A stretch of DNA of 43,056 bases from DATJMJ01 sp035508795 (GTDB taxonomy: Bacteria > Actinomycetota > Acidimicrobiia > Acidimicrobiales > Palsa-688): contig DATJMJ010000039.1 in NCBI GenBank assembly GCA_035508795.1, positions 1-43,056 on the forward strand, in the 5' to 3' direction. This document shows positions 15,779 to 23,876 of this stretch, piece after piece. Made by a program: the position numbers and the translations under genes. Under the pieces are notes generated by a model, which was not told where the DNA came from, searched no databases, and was given only the letters and a program-made list of their open reading frames with translations. Numbering within the stretch: the first letter of the stretch is position 1; each line of letters opens with the position of its first letter.

Positions 15779-16981
15779 CTATTCGAGCCCGAGTTCGACG
15801 AACTTGCCGCTTTGGACTTGGTAGACGTATATGGCAGAGCCGTTGATGTTGCCGTCCGACTGGAACGAGACCGTCTTGGTGATGCCGGCATAGGTGGTCT
15901 TGTGGAGCTGGTTGACCAGGTTGATGCGGTCGATCATGGTCTTGTTCGAGGCGAGGATCTTCAACGCGTCGATGATCACATTGGTGGCGTCGTAGCCCTC
16001 GGGCGAGTAGATCGCGGGTGCAAAGTGAGCGAGCTTGCTGAAGCCCGAGGAGAAGGCCTTGTCGGTCATGGTGTTGCCGACAACGGCGCAGGGGCAGCTG
16101 GCGTAGACGCCGTTCGCAGCGCTCGGCGGATTGGTGCCCGAGACGAGGGCATTGCTCTCGCTGCCGTCGCCGCTCATGACCTTGCCCTGGTAACCGGCCT
16201 TATGGAGCGCTCCGAGCAAGAGCCCGAGGTCGCAGTAGTAGCCGCCGTAGAAGACGAGCTGCGGCTTAGCGCTCGCAACCGTGGCGGCGTCGTCGGGGTA
16301 CTGGGTCGGGCTGGCGGTGCCGTCACTGCACTGAGCCGTGCCGGGGAAGGTTTCCGTGGTCACCTTCGCACCGTCGGTCTTGGCCTGGGACGCGAAGCTC
16401 GAGGCCAGGCCGGCGCCGTAGGTGCTGGCGTCGCTGACGACCATGAGGTTGGTGTCCTTCAGCTTCTTCACGACGTAGTTGGCGTCAGCAGGACCCTGGA
16501 TGTTGTCGCCGGCGACATCCCTGAAGAAGTTGTGCCAACCCGAGGTGGCGAGTGCCGGGTTGGTGGCCGAGGGGCTCACCGTTGCGAGGTTGTGGGCGCT
16601 GAAGGTCGGCTCGGCGGCTTTGGTCGCACCGGAGAACATCGGGCCGACAACAGCTATGACATTCGGGTTGGACACGAGCTCCTGGGCGTCGGTCGGCGAG
16701 ATCGTCGGCGAGCCCTGGTCGTCCTTCTTCAAGAAACTGAGCGTGAAAGGCAGCTTCCCGAAGGTCGTGCCTGCGTTGGCCTGGTCGATTGCGAGCTCGA
16801 CCGCGTACAACACGTTTTCGCCCAACTGCTGGTTGCCGCCCGACAACGGGCCTTCAAAGGCAATGACATAGTTGGGCATACTTGCTGCCGTGGCGGGTGC
16901 GGTTATCGCCGCAAGGGACACGGCGGGTACGGCCACCGCGGCCAATAATGCGGCGAACCTCTTAGTGCGGGACTTGAACAT
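15779..16981 (-). CDS. Branched-chain amino acid ABC transporter substrate-binding protein (LivK/LivJ-like)
   Basis: A 400-residue periplasmic-binding-type-1 protein. The mature part begins PNYVIAFEGPLSGGNQQLGE and continues with the usual ligand-binding architecture of LivJ/LivK (DAQELVSNPNVIAVVGPMFSGATKA; SPSATNPAL). ATG 16981 follows AAGGAGA at 16985-16991; longer in-frame starts lack support. The signal peptide (residues 1-33, APATAAS at the cleavage point) has no lipobox cysteine, which is unusual for a Gram-positive binding protein. Four Cys residues occur in the mature part, including CPC. Ligand is predicted to be an amino acid but is not proved. Confidence 0.92.
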   Translation of the reverse strand: MFKSRTKRFAALLAAVAVPAVSLAAITAPATAASMPNYVIAFEGPLSGGNQQLGENVLYAVELAIDQANAGTTFGKLPFTLSFLKKDDQGSPTISPTDAQELVSNPNVIAVVGPMFSGATKAAEPTFSAHNLATVSPSATNPALATSGWHNFFRDVAGDNIQGPADANYVVKKLKDTNLMVVSDASTYGAGLASSFASQAKTDGAKVTTETFPGTAQCSDGTASPTQYPDDAATVASAKPQLVFYGGYYCDLGLLLGALHKAGYQGKVMSGDGSESNALVSGTNPPSAANGVYASCPCAVVGNTMTDKAFSSGFSKLAHFAPAIYSPEGYDATNVIIDALKILASNKTMIDRINLVNQLHKTTYAGITKTVSFQSDGNINGSAIYVYQVQSGKFVELGLE

Positions 16982-16984
16982 GAA

Positions 16985-16991
16985 TCTCCTT
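16985..16991 (-). promoter_or_regulatory. Ribosome binding site of the binding-protein gene
   Basis: AAGGAGA on the minus strand, four bases before ATG 16981, fixes that codon as the start and excludes the longer frame that runs to 17125. Confidence 0.7.
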
Positions 16992-17201
16992 TTGCTTTCG
17001 CGCACGCGTGCCTGACGACCGGCCAGAGACTTCCCGGCGCAGGTGCGTGACTGGTTATGAGTGGCGTCGGCGCGCGCGTCTCCAGGGCAGCGACCGATCG
17101 AGCCAGTGGTGTCTGCACTTGGCATTGGCGGGAAAGTTTAGAGGTGCCCACCCCTGGCCGCTAGGCGACCCTGCTTTGGCGCGATCGCACCGCCGACGCC
17201 A

Positions 17202-18221
17202 TCAGCCGGCATCGACCAGGCGGGCTCCTTTTTGCGCCGGTCCCAAAACGAGGACCGCCGCCCCGTCCACCTTGCCGAGGGCCTCCACCAACTCGCCGGG
17301 GTCCTCGGGGGCGATGAGGCTCAGCGACCCCCCGGGCCCCCCCGCACCGTTGACCTTCCAGCCCAAGGCACGGTGGCGGGATGCCAGTTCGATCACGTGC
17401 TGTGCCAGGGGGTTCACGAGCATCGGGTGGAGCAGCGCCTGCGCTTCGGTGTTGGCGACCATCGCCTCGCCGTATGCCTCCAGGTCCCCCTTTACGAGCG
17501 CGTCGGCAGCCGCGGCGGCGGCGTCCCGCAGTGACCCGAGGACCTTGTCGGCGGCCGCCTGGTCGTTCGTGAGGTGCTCTATTACAGCTGTGTGAACTTC
17601 GCTCGAGTCGTGCGGCCCGAGGTAGACGGTAACTAGCCGGCTGCCCAGCGCGCCCCCGGCCGGCGCCGCGACGGCGAGCTTTTCCACTTTGAAGTTGGGG
17701 TATGGCGCCACCTCGACCAGGTTGGCCCCTCCAAAGGCGGCGGCGACCTGGTCCTGGACGCCGCTCTGACGTCCGAGGTCGACAGTCTCCACCTCGTGGG
17801 CGGCCCTCGCGAGGCCGTCAGGCCCGTCCTCGACGGCGTCAAGGGCCATGAGGGCCGTAATGAGCGCGACCACGACCGATGCCGAGGTGCCCAGGCTCGA
17901 CCCGGCCGGGACCGACGACGACACCTCCACTTCGAGGTCCCAGCCTTTGGGAGCCCAGCGACGTAGCGCTGCTTCGAGCAACGGGTGACGCTCGGGCACA
18001 GCTTCGGCGGGGAAGCTGTAGTCGTCTCCGAAGTCCGGGACGCTCATCCGGACGTGTACCTGGCCGTCGTCTCGGCAGGGCGACTTGCGCACGAAGGCCT
18101 CGGCGCCCGGGTCGACGCAGAGGTGGCATACGAGGCCCTCTGCGGCGAACCAGGTGTCCGTCCAGCCCCCGGCATCGAGCACCCGCACCGGCGCCCGTGC
18201 CTTTGCCCATGTCAGGTCCAT
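17202..18221 (-). CDS. GHMP kinase family sugar kinase (HddA/fucokinase-like)
   Basis: A 339-residue GHMP-type small-molecule kinase. The N-terminal PVRVLDAGGWTDTWF corresponds to the substrate motif P.R..xGGGTD of heptose-7-phosphate and related sugar kinases, and SSVPAGSSLGTSASVVVAL (about residue 105-123) is the glycine-rich ATP-binding loop. The C-terminal GWKVNGAGGPGGSLSLI is motif 3. These enzymes phosphorylate a sugar hydroxyl using ATP; the first motif argues for a sugar, not mevalonate. It lies 220 bases upstream of the liv binding-protein gene on the same strand, but no other sugar-nucleotide gene is present. Substrate is unknown. Confidence 0.88.
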   Translation of the reverse strand: MDLTWAKARAPVRVLDAGGWTDTWFAAEGLVCHLCVDPGAEAFVRKSPCRDDGQVHVRMSVPDFGDDYSFPAEAVPERHPLLEAALRRWAPKGWDLEVEVSSSVPAGSSLGTSASVVVALITALMALDAVEDGPDGLARAAHEVETVDLGRQSGVQDQVAAAFGGANLVEVAPYPNFKVEKLAVAAPAGGALGSRLVTVYLGPHDSSEVHTAVIEHLTNDQAAADKVLGSLRDAAAAAADALVKGDLEAYGEAMVANTEAQALLHPMLVNPLAQHVIELASRHRALGWKVNGAGGPGGSLSLIAPEDPGELVEALGKVDGAAVLVLGPAQKGARLVDAG

Positions 18222-18262
18222 CTCAGCCCAATGTCAGCGCCCATGTCAGCGCCCATGTCAGG
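18205..18262. repeat. Four copies of a 12-bp repeat across the kinase start
   Basis: The unit gcccatgtcag(c/g) occurs at 18205-18216, degenerate at 18226-18238, and exactly at 18239-18250 and 18251-18262. One copy lies inside the first codons of the kinase and three just upstream, so the repeat straddles its translation start. Confidence 0.75.
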
Positions 18263-18309
18263 CCGGTGCCGGCTCTCCGGGTTGTTCATGGCCCACAGTC
18301 TTGCGCCGT

Positions 18310-19170
18310 TCAGTGGCCGGTGCGTGCAAGCACCAGGCCTGCACCGAGCAGACAGGACCCCCAGGAGAGCGCCACCAGCGCTTGCTCGACAGGTTGGAGC
18401 AGAGATGCTCGCGAGACGGGTCTTGCGGTGCCGTCGAGGTACCTGCGTTCGCCGGTGACGACGCTCACCCGGCGGCGAAGGTCGCGCGCCTCGCCGCTCA
18501 AGGACCGCTGCGCCCGGGAGAGCCAAAAGGCGAACGCTGCGGCCGCCAGCGCGCTCAGGCGCACGGTCGAAGTTTGCGCGTAATAAGCGGTGAGCACAGG
18601 GAACGAGCCCCATCCGAGGGCGAAAACGGTGCCGTTGTGAAGCCTGCCGCCCCAAATCTCGAGGTTGTAAGAAACGACGAGGAGCACCCCGGCGACGATG
18701 AAAGCGACAAGCCACAGCCCGACCTCGGTCACCCCGACGATCCCGAGGGCCACCGCCGCGCCGACCGCGAGCGCCGAGACCGCCCCGAGGAGGGGCGCCG
18801 GGACCGACGTGCGCAGCGGGCGGCCTTTCAGTTCGTCCAGGCCATGAGCTCCCACTCCGACGGCGAGGGCGAAGGCGAGAAGGGTAGCCAGGAGGCGCTC
18901 GAGGTGGAAATGAGGGGCCAGGGCTGCACCGATGAGGACGTAGCTCAAGTGCCAGGCCGTGTAGGGAGGGTGGAGGATGGCCACCCAGTCGCCCCAGCGT
19001 CCAGATCTCGGTGCGTACCAGGTGGGGCGCGGCCGGTCACCGCCGTCACCCGCCCCCGGAGCACTGCCACCTGGCCCCGGAGCACTGCCACCTGGCCCCG
19101 GCGGGCTGTCACCGTGGTCGCGTCGAGCCTCCCTGCTCCTCGGCAGCTCAGCGTGGCTCAGTTGCACCAC
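18310..19170 (-). CDS. Polytopic membrane protein, faintly UbiA-like
   Basis: A 286-residue protein whose first 55 residues are low-complexity (Gly/Pro repeats) and hydrophilic, followed by about six or seven membrane segments. AHGLDELKGRPLRT at about residue 108 stands where UbiA prenyltransferases have their first Asp-rich motif, and a second polar cluster NLEIWGGRLHN occurs about 60 residues later, but neither carries the full Asp motif. The start at 19170 overlaps the end of the methyltransferase gene by 23 bases, which suggests coupling. With that neighbour a role in quinone or isoprenoid chemistry is possible, but only the membrane topology is firm. Confidence 0.72.
   Translation of the reverse strand: MVQLSHAELPRSREARRDHGDSPPGPGGSAPGPGGSAPGAGDGGDRPRPTWYAPRSGRWGDWVAILHPPYTAWHLSYVLIGAALAPHFHLERLLATLLAFALAVGVGAHGLDELKGRPLRTSVPAPLLGAVSALAVGAAVALGIVGVTEVGLWLVAFIVAGVLLVVSYNLEIWGGRLHNGTVFALGWGSFPVLTAYYAQTSTVRLSALAAAAFAFWLSRAQRSLSGEARDLRRRVSVVTGERRYLDGTARPVSRASLLQPVEQALVALSWGSCLLGAGLVLARTGH
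19054..19101. repeat. 21-bp tandem repeats encoding PGPGGSA
   Basis: Two exact 21-bp units (19054-19074, 19075-19095) and the start of a third encode PGPGGSA repeats in the N-terminal tail of the membrane protein on the minus strand. The unit length keeps the frame. Confidence 0.8.
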
Positions 19171-19912
19171 CTGTGCCCTTGCGGCCGGACATGACTATGC
19201 CCGCGCCGAAGCTCATCACACGTGCGGCGACATCCTCGAAGCCGGCCAACCTCCAGGCCTCGAGGTGCCACGAGACGGGGTACTGGCGGTAGTACGAAAT
19301 GATCGAACCGGGGAGGAACCGCCCGACCTCGTACCACTCGCGGCCTCCCAGCGCCAAGCCGGCGAAGGGGAGCACGGCGCTCGTGTACGCCCGCCACAGC
19401 GCGTACCGGACCGAGCCTTCGGGCACGGCGAACTCGAGGCTGGCGACATGCCCGCCAGGACGGACCACCCGCGCAAGCTCGTGCAAGGTCGCCAAGGGGT
19501 CCGAGACGTAGCGGAAGAGGTACGTGAAGCTGAGGGCATCGAAGGTCGCGTCCGGGAAAGGGAGCTGCTCACCCCTCCCGAGCACGAGGCAAACACGGTG
19601 GGAGCCGCGGCTCGCGGCCACTCTCGCCGCCCCTGTCCTCAACATCTCCGGTGTCAGGTCGAGGCCCGTCACATGGGCACCCGAGCGGGCGGACAGCTGG
19701 ATCGCCACTCCGGCCGTACCGGTCGCAACGTCGAGGACGCGAGACGGCAAGCCTGCCACGGCACGGGCCACCATCTCGCGCCGCCAGCGGCCGTTCTGGC
19801 CGAACGAGAGCACTTCCGCCAGCATGTCGTAACGACCCGGGAGCCCCGCGAAAAGCCGGCGTGCGAATACGTTGGGCCCGAGATCGGGCCCGGGCACGGG
19901 CCTTGGCACCAC
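19148..19912 (-). CDS. UbiE/MenG-like class I SAM-dependent methyltransferase
   Basis: A 254-residue methyltransferase. Motif I is VLDVATGTAGVAIQL, the acidic SAM ribose contact is GLDLTPEM, and the post-I region FPDATFDALSFTYLFRYVSDP is close to UbiE/MenG, which methylate demethylmenaquinone or its ubiquinone counterpart. FARRLFAGLPGRYDMLAEVLSFGQNGRWRREM is the UbiE-type opening, with the usual RYD motif. The C-terminal portion (LPGSIISYYRQYPVS) also fits. Menaquinone is the more likely quinone in this type of organism, but no other men gene is in the window. The GTG at 19912 is used; GTG a few codons on is also possible. Confidence 0.82.
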   Translation of the reverse strand: MVPRPVPGPDLGPNVFARRLFAGLPGRYDMLAEVLSFGQNGRWRREMVARAVAGLPSRVLDVATGTAGVAIQLSARSGAHVTGLDLTPEMLRTGAARVAASRGSHRVCLVLGRGEQLPFPDATFDALSFTYLFRYVSDPLATLHELARVVRPGGHVASLEFAVPEGSVRYALWRAYTSAVLPFAGLALGGREWYEVGRFLPGSIISYYRQYPVSWHLEAWRLAGFEDVAARVMSFGAGIVMSGRKGTGGATEPR

Positions 19913-20020
19913 CTCCCATGTTCGCGCCGCGGCGCCGGGAACTTCCGCGTTGGGCCATGCTCAGCTGCGGCCCCGAGGAGGCCACCCGGTCCTTCAAGCC
20001 TGCTGGAGTGGGCTCGACTG

Positions 20021-21541
20021 ATGACTAAGGTGCTGGTAGATGCCCAGGCACGGACGGTGCGCGAGCAGGGAGTACACGCGTTGGCGGACCGGCTGAGACG
20101 GGGTGCCCAAAAAGCCGGGCAAAGCGAGGACAACGACGGGGGGCACCGTCGTCCAGGGACGGTCGGGCGTCTCAGGGCACCGCTCCCGCTCCTTAGGTAC
20201 CGGGTGGCGTCGGGCCGCGGCGCGACCGAGCAACCCAACGCGACCGGTGACGGCGACGCTGCCCTCGACACTCGCTTTTGGGTCGCGTTGGTCCTGACGG
20301 GAGCTGCCGCCGGTCTATTCGGTGCCGCGATGATGTCGTTGCTGTACGGAGTGCAACATCTCGTTTACGGGTACAACTCGGGCCCGTTCGAGCAGGCGGT
20401 CGAAAAAGCGAGCGACGCGAGGCGCATAATTGCCCTAGCCGGCGCGGGTTTGCTCGGGGGCACAGCCTGGGCCCTTTTGAGGCGGTTCACGACAGGTGAA
20501 CGCTCCGAGGTCGACGATGCCATTTGGACGGGCAGGGCGCGGCTTTCGTTCCGCCGTTGCCTTGGTACCAGTGTGATCTCCGAAATCGTGATCGCGGCCG
20601 GCGCGTCGCTAGGGAGGGAACAAGCGCCCAAACTGATGGGGGCGGCGTCGGGGAGCGCGCTTTCCGGTTGGCTCCGGCTCACGAACGCCCAGCGCCGCCT
20701 GATAATTGCCTGCGGCGCGGGGTCCGGCTTGGCGGCCGTTTACAACGTCCCTTTGGGCGGGGCGCTTTTCACGATAGAGGTGCTCCTCGGCTCGACCGTG
20801 CTACCTGCCGTGCTCCCGGCGGTCGCCTGCTCGTTCGTTGCGACGTTGACTGCCTGGGTGTACCTCCCGATGCACACGACCTACGTGGACATCCCCAATT
20901 ATCATTTCAGCGCAACGATCATGGTCTGGGCCTGCTTGGCCGGGCCCATCATGGGGCTCCTTGCCGTCGGGTACATCCGGCTGATCGGTTGGGTGTCTTT
21001 CAACCGCGCGAGGGGCTGGAGCACGGTCCCCTCAATGGTCGTCGCCTTCAGCGTGCTCGGCCTAATAGGTTTCAAATACCCCCAATTGTTCGGGAACGGC
21101 AAAGATGTCGCCCATGACGTGCTCGTCGGCGAAGGGACCTTGTGGCTTCTTTTCGCTCTCGCGGCCCTCAAGCCTCTGGTGACGGCGATCTGCCTGAGGA
21201 GCGGCGCCGCAGGTGGTCTTTTTACGCCGACGTTGAGCTTCGGTGCATTGCTTGGTGGCTTTTTGGGCCTTGCGTGGTCGCATTTGTGGGGAGGTTCGCC
21301 CGTCGGCGCTTTTGCGATGGTGGGCGCCTCGGCGATGATCGGCGCTGCGATGCAGGCGCCGCTCGCCGGTATGGCATTAGTGCTCGAGCTCACTCACAGC
21401 GGCTTCGCGATCATGGTGCCGATGATGGCGGCGACGGCAACGGCAACTGCGGTGGCGCGCTACGTCGACGGCTACTCGATCTACTCGGTGCGGTTGCCAG
21501 CCGAGAGCGGGGGGTCGCCAGCGGCTGCGCTCCAAGGGTGA
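20021..21541 (+). CDS. CLC family chloride channel-like protein
   Basis: A 506-residue CLC protein with about 10-12 membrane helices after a hydrophilic N-terminal segment of 80 residues. GASLGREQAP (194-203) is the GREGP-type filter motif with the gating Glu at 200, and GLAAVYNVPLGGALFTIEV (236-254) is the helix-F/H region. The position of the internal proton glutamate of CLC-ec1 (E203) is Val254, as in animal channels. The usual GSGIP motif of the anion filter is not recognisable; the corresponding stretch reads TGERSEVDDAI. No CBS domain is present. The protein therefore most likely moves anions passively, but this is inferred. The long in-frame extension upstream to 18977 is not believable as protein. 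Confidence 0.85.
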   Translation: MTKVLVDAQARTVREQGVHALADRLRRGAQKAGQSEDNDGGHRRPGTVGRLRAPLPLLRYRVASGRGATEQPNATGDGDAALDTRFWVALVLTGAAAGLFGAAMMSLLYGVQHLVYGYNSGPFEQAVEKASDARRIIALAGAGLLGGTAWALLRRFTTGERSEVDDAIWTGRARLSFRRCLGTSVISEIVIAAGASLGREQAPKLMGAASGSALSGWLRLTNAQRRLIIACGAGSGLAAVYNVPLGGALFTIEVLLGSTVLPAVLPAVACSFVATLTAWVYLPMHTTYVDIPNYHFSATIMVWACLAGPIMGLLAVGYIRLIGWVSFNRARGWSTVPSMVVAFSVLGLIGFKYPQLFGNGKDVAHDVLVGEGTLWLLFALAALKPLVTAICLRSGAAGGLFTPTLSFGALLGGFLGLAWSHLWGGSPVGAFAMVGASAMIGAAMQAPLAGMALVLELTHSGFAIMVPMMAATATATAVARYVDGYSIYSVRLPAESGGSPAAALQG

Positions 21542-21649
21542 CGGGCCTTGGCGGCGCCGGCGAGCCGGCGGTCGGCACCGGTTGATCGTCGCCTCGCAAG
21601 CCCACTAACAGCGCAAGGCTGGAGAGCGCGAAGGGTGGTGAGGGTGGCG

Positions 21650-23827
21650 ATGGAAGTGATGGTGCGGGACGGGCAAAAGCGTGGAGCCCAAGTGCGGCGC
21701 CGGCGCGCACTGGCGCCTTGCTCGTTTCAGGCAGCGGCCCTGGCCCTGGTAGCGGCCCTGGCCCTGGCCGTTGCTCCTGTGTACTCGGTGGCTGCCTCCC
21801 CGGCGGCGCCGCTCGCCGCGGAGCCCTCGTCCCTCGCCTCAGCGAACTGCACTGCCACGGGCGGGCCTGGTGTCGGGAGGTCAGCCTCGGGCGTCGCCGC
21901 CCGTAACCCCGTGGGGAAGGCTGCGGCCGATCTGGCCCCGGCTCATTCGTCGATAACCGAGCAGGAGCCGGGTACCGACCAGCCCGACATCGTGAAGACA
22001 GACGGCCAGTTGCTCGTCGTGCTGCGCCAGCAACCTCCTGCGGTCCAGGTGATGGACCTCGCGCAGGTACCCCCACAAAACAACGGTGTTTCGCTCCTTC
22101 CCGACTTGGGGCCAGCCGACGGCTTGTTGCTGTCGAACGGCTTGGTCATCGTGGTCGGGACCAAGCTGACCCTGCTGCCTGTAGTGGCGAGAGCCACCGG
22201 GAGCGACAAAACCTCGCTGCCGATGGAGCGCGTCAGCGAGGAGACCTACGCCGAGGTGGTGAGCCTTGCCGTACCGGCGCACCCGAGCGTAGAGCGGACG
22301 CTCTTTTTCGACGGGGAGCTCGAGGGCGCTCGCTTGATAAACGGGCGGGTCTTCCTCGTGCTCATGGGAAGCTCTGCGCTTTTTGCTCCGACCACTGGTC
22401 CAAAGGCTGCGGCCTCGGGCTCTGCCTCACGGTCTGATCAGGGCCCGGCTCCGGTTCCCCCGTGCGGCCCGGGAGAGGCGGGCCCGCAAGCGGTTGTCGC
22501 ACCCGTCCCCGGGACGCTCACTGTAGCTTCGTTCGACCCTGCCGGGACATCTCCTCCCGCACACGTCACCGTGGGCGTGGCGACTGCTACCTACCCGTAC
22601 CAAAACCTGTACGCGAGCGCCGTTTACGCAAACGGCTCGGACATTTTCGTGGCAGTCGGTGGCACGCTCCCGACGGCACCGTGCCCGGTGGCTGCGGACG
22701 TGGTGAGCGAGTGTTGCGGGCCGGTCGTGACGCCGACTTGTTGTAGCGGCGGGCCTGAGACCGGGGCGGCTGGGGAGCCCACTGTCCCCGGGATCTGCTG
22801 CCCGGTCGAACAGGGGACGGCTTGCCCGATGCTCCTGCGCCAGGCGGTGGCACCCGTTGTGCCCGTCTTTGGCACTTCGAGCACGCGGATCTACGGTTTC
22901 GCCGTCTCGGGCACGCCCGGCATTCGCTACCTCGGAGCCGGCGAGGTCCCGGGCGCTGTGCTTGGAGCGTACTCACTGTCGGCTTGGGGGAGCGACGTCG
23001 GTATTGTTTCCGCCGTCGCTCAGGCAAGCGCGCACCCACTTACCCCGGGCGCACGCAGCGGCGGGGCAGTGGCGGCAGTGGCGGCCTCGTTCCCCGGTGA
23101 CTTCGTGACCATCCTTCGAGCCGAGGGCGGCGCCTTGGTGACGGTTGGTGCCCTGAGATGGGCGCTTGGGGCGGGGACAATCTCTGCTGTGCTGTTCGAC
23201 GGCGATTCGGCCTACGTAGCGACAAACTCCGCCCCCACCACGGTTGCTTCCACTTTGTACACCATCGACTTGAGCAACCCGCTCGTGCCCAAGCTCCTAG
23301 GAGCGACAAGTCTTCCTCTGGGCGTCAATGCGCTCGAGCCCTTGAGCGATGGGCTTTTTGCCGGGTTGGGCCAGTCGCCCCCGAGCGGCACGCATCCCGG
23401 CGGCCTGCAGGTGGACGTCATCGACGGCTCCTCCACCGGGAGCCCATCCGTCGTGTCTACCGACTTGCTCGCCGCCGGTACGAGCTCGCCTGCCGAGAGC
23501 GATCCTCAGGCATTGTCGTGGTGGCCACGGTCGGATCTCCTCGTCGTTCCTGTGGACAGCGCCACCGCTGAGGGCGTGTCGGGGACGGCGGATCTGTGGT
23601 CGGTTGACCCGAGCGGCGCACTGGACCTCCTGGGGAGCGTCGCCCAGCCGGCGACCGCGCCTGCCGTGAATTTGCCTGGGCCGGTTGGTGGCCTGCACCC
23701 GGAGATAGAGCGCGCCGTCGTGACCGGCCAGTACCTTTTCACGGTTTCCGGGGAGGGGACCCTCGTGAGCGACCTGAGCTCGCTGGCTCAGGTCGAGTGG
23801 GCGCCTTTCGACAGCGGGGCGGCGTGA
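21650..23827 (+). CDS. Secreted beta-propeller domain protein (Beta_propel family) with a Cys-rich insertion
   Basis: A 725-residue protein with a signal peptide/anchor (residues about 27-49) followed by the Beta_propel family pattern: EPGTDQPDIVKTDG (near residue 105), VERTLFFDGELEGARLINGRVFLVL, STRIYGFAVSGTPGIRYLGAGEVPGAVLGAYSLS, LYTIDLSNPLVPKLLG and a C-terminal LFTVSGEGTLVSDLSSLAQVEW. Family members are extracellular; their ligand is unknown. An insertion at about 22682-22825 holds eight cysteines in some 50 residues. ATG 21650 fits a purine-rich stretch upstream. It lies 49 bases from the ECF sigma gene, and both run on the plus strand. The functional link to the sigma factor is inferred from that proximity. 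Confidence 0.85.
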   Translation: MEVMVRDGQKRGAQVRRRRALAPCSFQAAALALVAALALAVAPVYSVAASPAAPLAAEPSSLASANCTATGGPGVGRSASGVAARNPVGKAAADLAPAHSSITEQEPGTDQPDIVKTDGQLLVVLRQQPPAVQVMDLAQVPPQNNGVSLLPDLGPADGLLLSNGLVIVVGTKLTLLPVVARATGSDKTSLPMERVSEETYAEVVSLAVPAHPSVERTLFFDGELEGARLINGRVFLVLMGSSALFAPTTGPKAAASGSASRSDQGPAPVPPCGPGEAGPQAVVAPVPGTLTVASFDPAGTSPPAHVTVGVATATYPYQNLYASAVYANGSDIFVAVGGTLPTAPCPVAADVVSECCGPVVTPTCCSGGPETGAAGEPTVPGICCPVEQGTACPMLLRQAVAPVVPVFGTSSTRIYGFAVSGTPGIRYLGAGEVPGAVLGAYSLSAWGSDVGIVSAVAQASAHPLTPGARSGGAVAAVAASFPGDFVTILRAEGGALVTVGALRWALGAGTISAVLFDGDSAYVATNSAPTTVASTLYTIDLSNPLVPKLLGATSLPLGVNALEPLSDGLFAGLGQSPPSGTHPGGLQVDVIDGSSTGSPSVVSTDLLAAGTSSPAESDPQALSWWPRSDLLVVPVDSATAEGVSGTADLWSVDPSGALDLLGSVAQPATAPAVNLPGPVGGLHPEIERAVVTGQYLFTVSGEGTLVSDLSSLAQVEWAPFDSGAA

Positions 23828-23876
23828 CCCGGACCTGGGCGCATGGCCCGATCGGAGGTTTGGCGGGAAACGCCTG

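Noticed and set aside
18977..20020. Long upstream extension of the CLC reading frame (hundreds of codons)
   Set aside because: It is antisense to the methyltransferase and membrane protein genes, is arginine/proline rich and has no match to CLC. The ATG at 20021 begins the conserved part.
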